Shown: positions 51,711 through 61,535 of the stretch, one piece after another
Layout: each line of letters starts with the position of its first letter
Numbering within the stretch: the first letter of the stretch is position 1
Assembly (NCBI GenBank): GCA_964433755.1
Contig: CAYSSR010000006.1
Span: forward strand, 101,960 to 165,959
DNA from: JAUVXJ01 sp964433755
Lineage (GTDB): Bacteria; Chloroflexota; Anaerolineae; UBA7937; B3-Chlor
DNA length: 64,000 bases
Direction of reading: 5' to 3'
Notes under the pieces: model-generated
Seen by the model: only the letters and a program-made list of their open reading frames with translations
Databases searched by the model: none
What the model was told of the DNA's origin: nothing
Made by a program: the position numbers and the translations under genes

Positions 51711-54038
51711 ATGTACACCGAAAAAGGGAAGAAGAATCGTGTTTGGGCCCTCGCCACTGCTGTGGCCTGTGTCCTGGCCTTCATCACTCTCGCTCAGGCC
51801 ACGTGGGCGCAGGAACTGGGAGACCCCGACTACTGCGGGTGGATCAAGTACGTCTGGATCAACGACGATGGTCCGACGTTGATAACCTCACCGCGCTACT
51901 TTGGCGTAGTGGTCAGCGATACGGTGCACATCCAGGATAAGCTGTTCTGCGACTTCGACTACGATTGGACCTTGCGGGAGTTCTGGGATCGGGACCTGCT
52001 CTCCCTAACAGACCCATACCCCGGATGGGTGGTGGACTTGGGTGACGTCGACCAGTTCCCGGAGGGATCGCTTACCTGGTGGGGCAGCCAGTCAGGGCTT
52101 CACACGGTCCAACTGGACAAGTACTTGCACGTGGATGATGTGGGCTGGGTGACCACTGAGATCTCAGAGACGGTGGATTTCAGCGAGCACGAAGGCCCCC
52201 TCTATCAATCCTTGGAGAAGCCTTTCTACTTGCAGGAGTTGGTCGAGGGTGGCGACGCCCCGTCCAGCTACAACCACACAAACTCGCCGATGACTACGAC
52301 CACCTTCATCACCGGCACACTGGCCAACTTTCCCGTGGTGTGGGACTGGGACGGCACAATGGACCCAGCGCCGCCTAGCTACGGACTCTGCCACTACGCC
52401 TACTCGAGTATACATCCCTCCTTCCTGGGCATAACCTTCACGCACGAACTCGACGCCGACCTGCTGCCCGACAACGACGGAGTGACCAACATAGACCCCT
52501 CCAGCGACACCCCCGACCGGGATGGCGCCGACGATGGAGTGAGCTTCCCCTCGATGCTCCCCCACTGCGACACGGCCACAGCCAACATCACCGGCCAGAA
52601 CAACCTGGGCTCCAACCTCTACATCAACGCCTGGGCCGACTGGAACCGAGACGGCGACTGGGACGACACCTCCGTATGTGAGTGCGAGATCAGCGAATGG
52701 ATCATCCAGAACTATGCGGTCGGCCTTGGCCCCTTCGACTTGGATATCGACATCTCCTCCTGCCACCCGGTGCCGGACCCCACGGAACCACTCTGGGTCA
52801 GAGTGACCCTCAGCGAGGCATCTCTTTCTGGGGAACCCTGGAGCTACGGCGGGCAGCCGTATCCGGCCGCTACCGACTGCTTCTGGGAGGGTGAGACCGA
52901 GGACTACTACGTCGAACCGGAATTGATACCCGAATGTGAATGGGAGAAGCAGGTCTACGTTAACGATGAGCTGGCAGGGGAATGGGACGAAGGCCCCTTC
53001 GCAGTGGCGGTCAGCGACACCATCACCATCACCGACATGCTCTCCTGCAATTTCCAATACGATTGGGATCTGCACGAGGAGTGGGAGGCCCCTCATCTAT
53101 CACTGGTGAGTTGGGAATCAAGTCACTGCGATGTCATTACCGATACAGGCCAATTCGAGTGGTCGGGAGGCCCCGTAGCGCCGGGGACTCAGGTGGTGCT
53201 GACCAAGACGCTCCACGTAGATGAGCCTGGTTTCGTCTCCACGCCTATCACAGAGACGGTGGCCTTCAGCCCCGAGGGCATGGTGGAGACCATGGAGAAG
53301 CTCGTAGATCTGGTAGAACTGCTGGAGGGAGGGGATGCACCTTCCAGCCACTATCACACTGGACCACCGCACATGGAGACCTATCCCGGTTCTGGTGTGT
53401 CGGCCCAGTACCCCGTGGTGTGGGATTGGGACGGCACGCTGGGGCCCGGAGCGGTGAGCGGTTCCTACGGCTTCTGTCACCACTCGGGCAGCACCACTCA
53501 CCTGGGCAGTGCGCCTACGTACGAACTGGACGCCGACCTCTTGCCCGATCGAGACCTGGTCACCAACATCGATCCCGCCACCAACACTCCTGACCGCGAC
53601 CTCTCGGACGACGGCGTAACCATGCCCGCAGGTCTGCACACGTGTGCGCCAACAACTCTGACCTTCACCGGTCACAACGGCTCAGGCAGCACTCTCTATC
53701 TCAACGTCTGGGCCGACTGGAACCGGGATGGTGATTGGGAAGACGGCAGCGTGTGTGGCTGTGGTGACGACGAATGGGCAATCCAGGATCATGTAGTCAG
53801 TCCGTGCCCCATCGACGAAAGTGTGGAGATCACTCCCTGCCACACGTGCAATCCAACCGTGCCCCTCTGGATACGCGTGACGCTCAGCGAGGTTCCACTA
53901 GGACCCCTGGGTGAGCCCTGGATCTACGGAGGCCAGCCCTACGCCGCTCCCAGTGGCTGCTTCGAGCTAGGGGAAACGCAGGACTTCCTCTTCCAGCAAG
54001 ACGCCGCCTACATTCCCATCGGCACAAAGAGTTACTGA
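51711..54038 (+). CDS. Secreted protein with two GEVED-type modules
   Basis: A 775-residue secreted protein with a signal peptide (VWALATAVACVLAFITLAQATWAQ). It is an internal duplication of two roughly 360-residue units. Each has a beta-rich lead part (WIKYVWINDDG; WEKQVYVNDEL) and then a GEVED module: GDAPSSYNHT / GDAPSSHYHT, VWDWDGTM, LPDNDGVTNIDPS, LYINAWADWNRDGDWDD / LYLNVWADWNRDGDWED, and GETEDYYVE / GETQDFLFQ. Repeated Asp-rich DxNxDGD stretches suggest calcium binding. It ends in AAYIPIGTKSY, similar to tails of other secreted Chloroflexota proteins. GGGAGG lies 7 nt before the ATG. Probably a surface or matrix protein. Confidence 0.85.
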   Translation: MYTEKGKKNRVWALATAVACVLAFITLAQATWAQELGDPDYCGWIKYVWINDDGPTLITSPRYFGVVVSDTVHIQDKLFCDFDYDWTLREFWDRDLLSLTDPYPGWVVDLGDVDQFPEGSLTWWGSQSGLHTVQLDKYLHVDDVGWVTTEISETVDFSEHEGPLYQSLEKPFYLQELVEGGDAPSSYNHTNSPMTTTTFITGTLANFPVVWDWDGTMDPAPPSYGLCHYAYSSIHPSFLGITFTHELDADLLPDNDGVTNIDPSSDTPDRDGADDGVSFPSMLPHCDTATANITGQNNLGSNLYINAWADWNRDGDWDDTSVCECEISEWIIQNYAVGLGPFDLDIDISSCHPVPDPTEPLWVRVTLSEASLSGEPWSYGGQPYPAATDCFWEGETEDYYVEPELIPECEWEKQVYVNDELAGEWDEGPFAVAVSDTITITDMLSCNFQYDWDLHEEWEAPHLSLVSWESSHCDVITDTGQFEWSGGPVAPGTQVVLTKTLHVDEPGFVSTPITETVAFSPEGMVETMEKLVDLVELLEGGDAPSSHYHTGPPHMETYPGSGVSAQYPVVWDWDGTLGPGAVSGSYGFCHHSGSTTHLGSAPTYELDADLLPDRDLVTNIDPATNTPDRDLSDDGVTMPAGLHTCAPTTLTFTGHNGSGSTLYLNVWADWNRDGDWEDGSVCGCGDDEWAIQDHVVSPCPIDESVEITPCHTCNPTVPLWIRVTLSEVPLGPLGEPWIYGGQPYAAPSGCFELGETQDFLFQQDAAYIPIGTKSY

Positions 54039-54076
54039 GATCAAGCGCGGCGCAGGATACCCATCCGGCTAACGTT

Positions 54077-54110
54077 GAGGAGCCATCCCCATGGGGGTGG
54101 CTCCTCTATT
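54077..54110 (+). terminator. Terminator of the GEVED gene, possibly bidirectional
   Basis: GAGGAGCCA (54077-54085) pairs with TGGCTCCTC (54098-54106), extended inside by CCCC/GGGG. A TATT tail follows. It lies between convergent genes. Confidence 0.7.
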
Positions 54111-54155
54111 CTCCGAAGCGAAGGCATAGCGGCCGCACGCATCTCCGCTCGAGGC

Positions 54156-56501
54156 CTACCTCCATCCGTAGATGGTCACTTCCCCTTGATGGAAGACCAC
54201 GTCCATCAGGCTCTCCAGCTTGGCCAGCACCGGCTGGCTGACCTGGTAGGTGCTCCGCTCCAGCTCTCCCAGGTAGACGTACTCCACACCGTACTTGTCC
54301 AGCAGGGCGGCTGTCTCATCCACGTCCGGCGAGGTGTAGATGGCCTCGATGTCCGGCTCACGCTTGCCCGGCTCCTCGTAGTTGCCCCTCCACTGGAGCT
54401 CGTGGCCTCCCCAACCGAGCAATGTGGGCAGGCCGGTGTGCACCGAGACGCGGCCGTAGTAACTGTAGGAGCCACCGGTGGCCTCCACGATGATCGGTGC
54501 CCCCTGGGCGTGGTCTCGCAGCCAGCGGATGCCCGCCACGTCGTCGCCGTAAGCCTGCGCCAGTTGGGCCATGCCATCCAGCGTAGGTGTGTCGACGAAG
54601 CCTCCCGTCTTGTTGTACGTGGAGAGAACAGGATAGACCAGTCCAGCCAGGAGAATGGGCACGAACCCCAGCACCAGCAACGCTGACAGCGCGCGCCTCC
54701 GGGCTCCAATCCACGGCCCCAGATAGTAGAGTCCAAAGGCTGCTGAGATACCGAAGAGCACCCAGGCCTGGTAGTAGAACTTGAACACGGAGTTCATGCG
54801 GGTGGAGAAGACATCCTTGAGGAAGAAGAACTCCACCGTGAACGTGAGCAACAGGCCCACGACAGTGAGCACGAGCACAAAGGTCACACTAGACGTCACG
54901 TCCGACAGTCGCAAGGGAAAGAGCCCGCAGACCAGAGCCAATACTGCCGCGCCAATGAGCAGGAGCAGCAGCGCGATCAGATAGAGCTGGAAGACCGCCA
55001 GTACGCAACAGACGAGGATCACCACCATAGCAGCGATGGTGGAGGCTAGCCCCACCCGTCGCCTGAGTGGGTCCTCTGCCCTTCCCCGAGCCAGTGCGGT
55101 CAGACCGCGCCACGAACTGCACAACAACAAGGGTGCGAGCACGTAGACGAAGGCCCCAAACATGATCAGGTACTGATGCAGCCTGGTCTTGACCAGCAAC
55201 ACCGGCCGGATCCCGCCGGCCTGGGAGCGCAGCCCTATCCAGAAGGGCAGGTACAGCACCAGGCACAGGGCCACCAACGCCACACCGAAGAAGAACACCT
55301 CGCCCAGCCAGCGGCGTCCAAAAGCTCCCTGGCGGCGGAAGCTAGCCAGTCCGTAGACTACCAGACAGATGACCAGGTAGATGGGCAGGTCCCAGCTATT
55401 GAGAAAGCCCAGGCCTCCAAAACAGAGGCCAAGCACGATCATCTCCCACCACTCTGCCTCCCGGGTGGACCAGAGCAGGTTCAGGCACAAGCCCAGGACC
55501 AGAAGCACGAAGGGCAGTCCCAATACGTGGGGATGCATGTCCCCCAGGAGGAAGCTGAAGAAGGGAAACTCGTCGATGACCTCTTGCTCGACTCCGAAGA
55601 CGACGTCGTGGATGACTCGCGAGGCCCTCCACCACCACCAGTTGTCCATGGGGATCCACGACCCAGTCACGGGCGCCGAGGCCAGGTTCTTCACGTCGAT
55701 CCACTCCCAGAAGGCAGCCGAGCCCAGCCCCCGGGTGTGGAGGGCCTCCAAAGCCCCCTCCAGGTTGCCCATCACGGCCACGAAGACAGCCCCCAGCCCA
55801 CCGAAGGCCACGGCCAGCGCCGAGCCTTTGCCCTCCCGCTCTCGGTGGCGGGCCACCAGATTGTAGGTCAGGCTGAAGGCACCACTGGCCGTCAGCGCGA
55901 AGAGCAGCGCAATGGCCAGGTTGAAGGCTACCTCGGAAGGGACCGTCGTAAGCCTGGTCAACATGGCCATGATCATGTATCCGAAGTAGTAGTAGCTGAT
56001 GGCGAAGCCGGACAGCCAGGGGTCCAGCGGTGGAAAGTACTCGCTGCGCAAGATGGCGTTGAGGAACGCGAAGTCCATGGGCTTCTCGGTGCCAGAGATC
56101 GTCGGGTTGTAGGCCCTCACCACCGCCCAGAGGGCGAAGGCCACTGCGAACAGCACCTCGTTGGCCACGACCACATGCAGGTTATCTCGGAGGAACTGCG
56201 CCAGACCGCCGGGCCCTGGTGAACCATCCTGGTCTCCGCCCTCGGACCGAGGCCGCCTCGTCCAGGATAACCACAGCGAGGCACCCGCGACGACCAGGGC
56301 ACAGAACAGAATCGCAACCCTGGTGTTAGCCAGCAGGCCCAGGCTGCCAGACATCCAGAACAGGTAGCAGGTCAGAAGCAGGCCTAAGGGCTTGGCCAGG
56401 GCGTACCCTCGATCCGGCAGGTGGCGAAACAGGCGCCAGGCCAGGGGCAAGGCAGCCAGCCCGAGGATCTCCACCGCCACCCACCAACTCAGCACATCCA
56501 T
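54156..56501 (-). CDS. DUF2298 (Chlor_Arch_YYY) polytopic membrane protein
   Basis: A 781-residue protein with roughly 15 membrane helices and a soluble C-terminal part. The segments KPMDFAFLNAILRSEYFPPLDPWLSGFAISYYYFGYMIMAML, DEFPFFSFLLGDMHPHVLGLPF and FFLKDVFSTRMNSVFKFYYQAWVL are the DUF2298 signature. The family is found mainly in Chloroflexota and archaea and resembles membrane glycosyltransferases in layout. The ATG at 56501 is preferred over the GTG at 56516, which overlaps the ribosome site. It lies 67 nt after a larger paralogue and is probably co-transcribed. The C-terminal DVDETAALLDKYGVEYVYLGELE is shared in style with GT39-type proteins. Function unproven. Confidence 0.88.
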   Translation of the reverse strand: MDVLSWWVAVEILGLAALPLAWRLFRHLPDRGYALAKPLGLLLTCYLFWMSGSLGLLANTRVAILFCALVVAGASLWLSWTRRPRSEGGDQDGSPGPGGLAQFLRDNLHVVVANEVLFAVAFALWAVVRAYNPTISGTEKPMDFAFLNAILRSEYFPPLDPWLSGFAISYYYFGYMIMAMLTRLTTVPSEVAFNLAIALLFALTASGAFSLTYNLVARHREREGKGSALAVAFGGLGAVFVAVMGNLEGALEALHTRGLGSAAFWEWIDVKNLASAPVTGSWIPMDNWWWWRASRVIHDVVFGVEQEVIDEFPFFSFLLGDMHPHVLGLPFVLLVLGLCLNLLWSTREAEWWEMIVLGLCFGGLGFLNSWDLPIYLVICLVVYGLASFRRQGAFGRRWLGEVFFFGVALVALCLVLYLPFWIGLRSQAGGIRPVLLVKTRLHQYLIMFGAFVYVLAPLLLCSSWRGLTALARGRAEDPLRRRVGLASTIAAMVVILVCCVLAVFQLYLIALLLLLIGAAVLALVCGLFPLRLSDVTSSVTFVLVLTVVGLLLTFTVEFFFLKDVFSTRMNSVFKFYYQAWVLFGISAAFGLYYLGPWIGARRRALSALLVLGFVPILLAGLVYPVLSTYNKTGGFVDTPTLDGMAQLAQAYGDDVAGIRWLRDHAQGAPIIVEATGGSYSYYGRVSVHTGLPTLLGWGGHELQWRGNYEEPGKREPDIEAIYTSPDVDETAALLDKYGVEYVYLGELERSTYQVSQPVLAKLESLMDVVFHQGEVTIYGWR

Positions 56502-56568
56502 GTTCCTCGCCTCCACATCCTACGGCCGGGAGCAGGTGATCCGCACATGGCCGATGCACCTCGTGTTC

Positions 56569-59500
56569 TCATTCGTCCAGCACCTGGTAGACCTTCACCC
56601 CCGGGTTCTCGTAGACCACGGCCAACTCGCCCAGGTTGCGGAGCTCCTCGAACTTCTCCAGCCCCTCGGAGGGGTAGACCCAACGCTCCAACTGTCCCAC
56701 GTAGATGTAGCTCACGTCCATCGTAGCGATCAACCGCCGGGTCTCATCGAGATTGGTGGTCTGGTAGAGCGCATTGGCGTCATCCGACCTCGGCCCCACC
56801 TGCCAGCTATAGCGCTGTTCGTTCTGGTGAGCGCCCAGCAGGGTGGGCAGGCCCGTGTAGCTGGCCACTCTCACGCCGAACTCGCGATAGTAGGCCAGCG
56901 GAGCCTCGGCCACCACCGGGGTGCCCTTCACGTTCTCCAGAAACCAGTTGATGGCCTCGTAATCGTACACGAGTTGGATGCGGTTGCTGTCGTCGGGCCA
57001 GGTGTAGGACCCCACACTCATGAACGCGGAGCCATCGAGAGTGCCCAGGGCCGGTCTGGGCCCCGGAAAGCGATCGTTTACCCTCTGCCAGGTGCCCAGG
57101 AACAGGAAGATGAGGCTGGATGCAAAGAGGAACAGAGAGGCTCCTCTCCAGGCACGGCCCAGCCACCGCCGCCGTATGGAGGAGAAGCAGTTCCACAACG
57201 CCGGCACGCTCACGCCCGCCACCACACCAAGCAGCACCCAGGCCTGGGTGTAGAACTTGAAAATGGTGTTCATGCGGTAGTAGTCGCCACCCTGGAGGAA
57301 GTCCTTCAAGAAGACTAGCTCACTTCCTAGCAAGATGCCCACGGCCAGGAAGCCCATCAGCGCGACGAAGCTCTCTTCCAGCCTGGCCTCGCGTCGCACC
57401 ACGAGCAAGGCAAAAAGCACCAGCAGGGGCAGCAGCAGGGCCAGAATCCACAGCCGAAGCGCGAGGAGGGCGGTGACAGCAAACCCGATCGCCGCCAACA
57501 CCAGCAACCCCGCCACGTACCCAGATCCTGACCTTCGCACCAGGCGCTGGTGGAGATCGAGCAGGCGGGGCAACCTCAAACCACGGCACACGACCAGTCC
57601 CAGACACCGCAGAGGCGCGTCCCGCGGTCGCTCCGAGACTATCTTCATCCACAGCAGGCTGGCTATCACGAAGAGAAAGAGACCCCAGATGGTGAGGAAA
57701 GGCTCGAGCTGAGTGCCGCTGCGCACCATTCCCAGGCCCACGTACAGAGCCTGGAAGTGGGTGAAGAAGGGCAGATAGAGCAGTAGGCCAAGCAAGCCCA
57801 CCGCGCCGAATAGCGCCAGTGCCACCAGCGCTCCCTGCCACCGCCAGAAGCCCCTCAACCCGAGCAGCAATGCCCCCAGCACCACGATCAGATAACCAGG
57901 CACGTCCCAGGTATTGATCACCGCCACAGCGCCCACGGTCACGGCCAGCAGCAGCAACCCGGCCAGGTTATAGTGGCCCACCAGCCGTGAGACCTGGATG
58001 GCGCGTAGCCCGGACAGGCCGCGTCTGAGAGAACCCTTCCATCCTGCCTCCACATCCTCCTGGTTCTCCGCAGCCGAGCCGGTCACTATCTCTCCCACTG
58101 TACCCCTCACAGCGAGAGACACGTTCAGGGCCAGCGCCAGCAGGAAGAGGGTCACCGGGATGCCGATCATGTGTGGGTGCAGGTCCGCAAAGAGGTAGCT
58201 CCAGAAGGGGAACTCGTTGATCGTCTGAGGAATGACCCGGGAACTACGCCAGTAGTCGAAGGATGCCACTTGCGCACGGCCCACCAAGACACGTACCAGT
58301 CCAGGCACGGCCCTCACCAGCCCCTGCACTCCCGGAATGCGGCTCTCGAAACTCAACCCCCCGGCTTGTCCAAGGCTCTCCATCAACTGGACCAGACCGT
58401 CCAGATTGCCCAGCAGGGCCACGAAGGTCGTGGACATCAACCCCGCCAACCGTCGGCGGGTCAGGTTGAAGCCCAGGGAGAAGGCATTGGCCACCGTGAG
58501 CGCGAAGAGCGACGGCACGGCCAGATTGAAGGCCACTGTGGGCACGATGCCCGTGAGCTTGATCAGGATGGCTACCAGGTGCAGCCCGTAGTAGTAGTAG
58601 TTGACGTACCCGCCAGCGTAGTAGGGGTCGTACGGCGGGAAGTAGGCGCTCCTGGTGATGGCGTTGAGGAAGGCGAACTCCATGCTCTTCTCACCGCCGT
58701 TCCAGGGGTGCCACAGGTCCGGGTTGAGCATCCTGATGCCCACGAAGAGCAGGAAGGCGACCCCGAACAGTACTTCGCTCAGCAGGATCAACCCCTTGCG
58801 CTCCCGCCACTGGGCCAGCAACTCCTCTCTCTTGCGCCAGAACAGAGACCAGGAGGCGACACCGAGGAGCAGGCAGGCGCCCAGCGTGGTCGGTAGGCTG
58901 TTGGTCAGCAGCCGATAGCTGGCCGCCAGCCAGACCAGGAGGGCCACCACGAGCAAGCCCAGCGTCTTGCACAGCACGTAGCCGCGATCGGCCAGGCGAT
59001 GGAAGACCACCGTGGTCAGCGGCAGCGCCAAGAGGCCCAGCACCTCGATAACCAGCCACCAGACCAGGACCGACAACAACGGGTGGGCGTTAGCCAGCGG
59101 ATTCCACCCGCGCTCGTTGATGACCGGCAGCTCGTCGACAGGCCCGTCCAGGAGCAGGCTCTTGCCCGACTCTTCGGTGGCGGTGGTGTCTGCTTCCGCC
59201 GGCGTCACGCTGGCCTCGACTTGGAGGGCCTCCTGGAAGAGGTCTCTGAACTCCTCCTCGCTCAGTTGCTTGGTCTTGCCGAAGATCAGGACCTTGGGAT
59301 GGTCGTAGACGGTGAAGCTTTCGTCGGAGGCGTCGTCGTTGAAGGAGAAGCCCAAGAGGCTGGGGTAGGAGGTGAAGGTACCGATGAGATGAAAGCCCAA
59401 TCGCTCCTCGAAAAGGAGTTCGTAGTAGCGCGTGGTGATAGGGTACCGCCAGGGCAAGCGAGGGATGGAGCCGTAGAGCCGACTGCTGGAGAGTATGACG

Positions 59501-61200
59501 TAGTCGCTCGCTTGCAGGTTGCTGACGATGTGGTGGAACTTCTCCTCATCGTCCCACTCGTAGAGGTTCATCTTCAGCGTCTGATACTCCCCGATGCCTC
59601 GCGACTCTCCATCTACCGTGCGGCTCAGGGGAAGGTCGTCGTCCCAGTGCTCCAGCGCCAAAGTCGACCCCGGAGGCACGTTACGGTAGATCCACTCCGA
59701 GGCCTGGACGCGGCTGTGGGGGCGGGAGTAGATGCTCTCGAAGGCCAGCGTATACAGCACCGAGGAGGCTAGCACCAAGCCGGTAAGGCCATACCAGAGG
59801 GCCGAGGTCGCAGCTTTCCGCGCGGGGAATCTCCCCTGAAGCCAATCGCGGAAGGCGTAGAGCATAGCGGCCCCCATGATCAAGAACAGGGGCAGTAGAG
59901 GCAGCATGTAGCGCATGAACTTGACCATGAAGCTGCCGGTGAGGAGGAAGTAGGGCCCCACCCAGGCCAGGAGCAGCAACTCCTCTCCGCTTCTAAGACG
60001 CACTACGCGGTAGAGGAAGAACCCCAGCCCACAATAGGCCACCAGTCCCAGTGGCAGGCCCATGCCCCACAGAGTCGTGTGCTCGATCTGGTAGATGAAG
60101 GCCGGCGTGTCGATGTACTGCCGCGTGTAGGGATAATCCGCGATGCCCCGCACCATCCTGCTCTGCTCCGCGACGCCAGCCGTGAAGGCATCGAAATCAA
60201 GGATGGCATACGGCTCGGCCAGGAAGAAGGCCACAGCGCAGGAGGCCAGCGTGAGGAGCAAGAGGCAAGCCTCGCGTCGGCGGTCTTCCTGGCCCTGGCC
60301 TCTGAAGTGGAGGGCGTAGGCACCCAGCACCACCATAAGGAGGGGCGCGGCACTGACCTTGGTAGCCAGCGCCAGGCCTAGGGTGACGCCCATGAGCAGC
60401 GCGTTCCACGTCCCTCCCCGCCGCGCGAAGTCCAGCGCGAAGACGAAGAAGAGGAGCACGATCAAGGTCAACAGAGCGTCCACAGCGTAGAAGTGGGCTA
60501 CCTGGATGTGGAACACGGTGAAGGTGACGAAGGCGGCGGCCAGCAGTCCCACGCGACGGTCGTAGACCCTCTTTCCAATCAGATAGGTGAGGTAGATGAC
60601 CCCTGTGTCTATAAGAGCGGATAGGGCCCGACCCACGAGGGTAATGTGGTCGTAGTCCGACATACGGCTCAGTCCCTCCAGGAACTGGGCTACGGAGGGC
60701 CAAGCCGCGAAATGGCTAGCCAGACCAGCCGGCACCGTCAGCAGGTAGGTCACAAAGCGCAGCAGGTAGAAGGGTAGTGAGCCGTAGGCGAAGAAGTCCG
60801 GGTTGAGAGGACTGGTCTCCGCGTCGAAGAAGTTGGGGCTCTCTTCAGATGCGCTGGAGAAGGGCGGGGGCGTGAAAAAGCGTGCCCACTCCTCGAGAGG
60901 CGGCATACCCAGCCGGGACACGACCATGGTGATCTGGCGCTCGTCAGGGTGCAGGTGATGGTTGTCGTCCCAGTTGTTCCCGTAGAGGCGCAGAGCTGCG
61001 CCTACCACCAGGAGCAGGATCAGCAGAAGTCGATGGAGCTTTGCTGAAGACAGGAGGGTATGGGGCAAAGACACTCTCCGATCAGTACGCGCCCTCTGCG
61101 GGCTAGCCGGCAGGGTGGACTCTCCGGCCCCTTCTTTGCGCCAGAATTCTATCACCGCCAGCACCCCGACGCAAAGGGTGAGGCTAACAGGTTCAGGCAA
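56569..61200 (-). CDS. GT39-like glycosyltransferase fused to DUF2298
   Basis: A 1543-residue membrane protein, the largest here. Residues about 50-700 resemble dolichyl-phosphate-mannose-type GT-C enzymes: a DE motif in the first loop (HLHPDERQ), VGRALSALIDTGVIYLTYLIGKRVY, and a periplasmic tail. From residue about 740 comes a complete DUF2298 region: KSMEFAFLNAITRSAYFPPYDPYYAGGYVNYYYYGLHL, NEFPFWSYLFADLHPHMIGIP and VFLKDFLQGGDYYRMNTIFKFYTQAWVLLG. The C-terminus matches that of the neighbouring protein. A lipid-linked sugar transferase acting outside the membrane is inferred. The TTG start at 61200 is uncertain; internal GTG codons are possible. Confidence 0.85.
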   Translation of the reverse strand: MPEPVSLTLCVGVLAVIEFWRKEGAGESTLPASPQRARTDRRVSLPHTLLSSAKLHRLLLILLLVVGAALRLYGNNWDDNHHLHPDERQITMVVSRLGMPPLEEWARFFTPPPFSSASEESPNFFDAETSPLNPDFFAYGSLPFYLLRFVTYLLTVPAGLASHFAAWPSVAQFLEGLSRMSDYDHITLVGRALSALIDTGVIYLTYLIGKRVYDRRVGLLAAAFVTFTVFHIQVAHFYAVDALLTLIVLLFFVFALDFARRGGTWNALLMGVTLGLALATKVSAAPLLMVVLGAYALHFRGQGQEDRRREACLLLLTLASCAVAFFLAEPYAILDFDAFTAGVAEQSRMVRGIADYPYTRQYIDTPAFIYQIEHTTLWGMGLPLGLVAYCGLGFFLYRVVRLRSGEELLLLAWVGPYFLLTGSFMVKFMRYMLPLLPLFLIMGAAMLYAFRDWLQGRFPARKAATSALWYGLTGLVLASSVLYTLAFESIYSRPHSRVQASEWIYRNVPPGSTLALEHWDDDLPLSRTVDGESRGIGEYQTLKMNLYEWDDEEKFHHIVSNLQASDYVILSSSRLYGSIPRLPWRYPITTRYYELLFEERLGFHLIGTFTSYPSLLGFSFNDDASDESFTVYDHPKVLIFGKTKQLSEEEFRDLFQEALQVEASVTPAEADTTATEESGKSLLLDGPVDELPVINERGWNPLANAHPLLSVLVWWLVIEVLGLLALPLTTVVFHRLADRGYVLCKTLGLLVVALLVWLAASYRLLTNSLPTTLGACLLLGVASWSLFWRKREELLAQWRERKGLILLSEVLFGVAFLLFVGIRMLNPDLWHPWNGGEKSMEFAFLNAITRSAYFPPYDPYYAGGYVNYYYYGLHLVAILIKLTGIVPTVAFNLAVPSLFALTVANAFSLGFNLTRRRLAGLMSTTFVALLGNLDGLVQLMESLGQAGGLSFESRIPGVQGLVRAVPGLVRVLVGRAQVASFDYWRSSRVIPQTINEFPFWSYLFADLHPHMIGIPVTLFLLALALNVSLAVRGTVGEIVTGSAAENQEDVEAGWKGSLRRGLSGLRAIQVSRLVGHYNLAGLLLLAVTVGAVAVINTWDVPGYLIVVLGALLLGLRGFWRWQGALVALALFGAVGLLGLLLYLPFFTHFQALYVGLGMVRSGTQLEPFLTIWGLFLFVIASLLWMKIVSERPRDAPLRCLGLVVCRGLRLPRLLDLHQRLVRRSGSGYVAGLLVLAAIGFAVTALLALRLWILALLLPLLVLFALLVVRREARLEESFVALMGFLAVGILLGSELVFLKDFLQGGDYYRMNTIFKFYTQAWVLLGVVAGVSVPALWNCFSSIRRRWLGRAWRGASLFLFASSLIFLFLGTWQRVNDRFPGPRPALGTLDGSAFMSVGSYTWPDDSNRIQLVYDYEAINWFLENVKGTPVVAEAPLAYYREFGVRVASYTGLPTLLGAHQNEQRYSWQVGPRSDDANALYQTTNLDETRRLIATMDVSYIYVGQLERWVYPSEGLEKFEELRNLGELAVVYENPGVKVYQVLDE

Positions 61201-61260
61201 GAGCCTCGCGCCACAAGGCAGACCTGTTGTTCCCTAGTAGAATGATCAGTGGTAAACAAG

Positions 61261-61289
61261 TTGCATAGTTAGACGATGTATGATACACT
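61261..61289 (+). promoter_or_regulatory. Promoter of the propeller protein gene
   Basis: TTGCAT (61261-61266) and TACACT (61284-61289) are separated by 17 bp. This leaves a leader of about 240 nt in which no gene or obvious riboswitch was seen. The 61201-61535 gap holds nothing else I can support. Confidence 0.55.
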
Positions 61290-61535
61290 CGTTCACAATC
61301 ACGCTTTGGACAACTACTCCGCCTGGATGTCCACAGCGGGCGAGACCACCACCTACCCGCGAGAGAGGCATCCGCCCGTACATCAAGACAGCCCGCCTAT
61401 CGCAAACACGCGGGCTTCACGCCCCACAGAGCCGATAGCCCTCAACGGCGAAAGGAGATGTGTATGAATCGTCTCCTCTGAAGTCGCTCCTTCGGTCAAC
61501 CAGCAAACCAAGCAGATTCTGCGCTGCAGGAGTAA

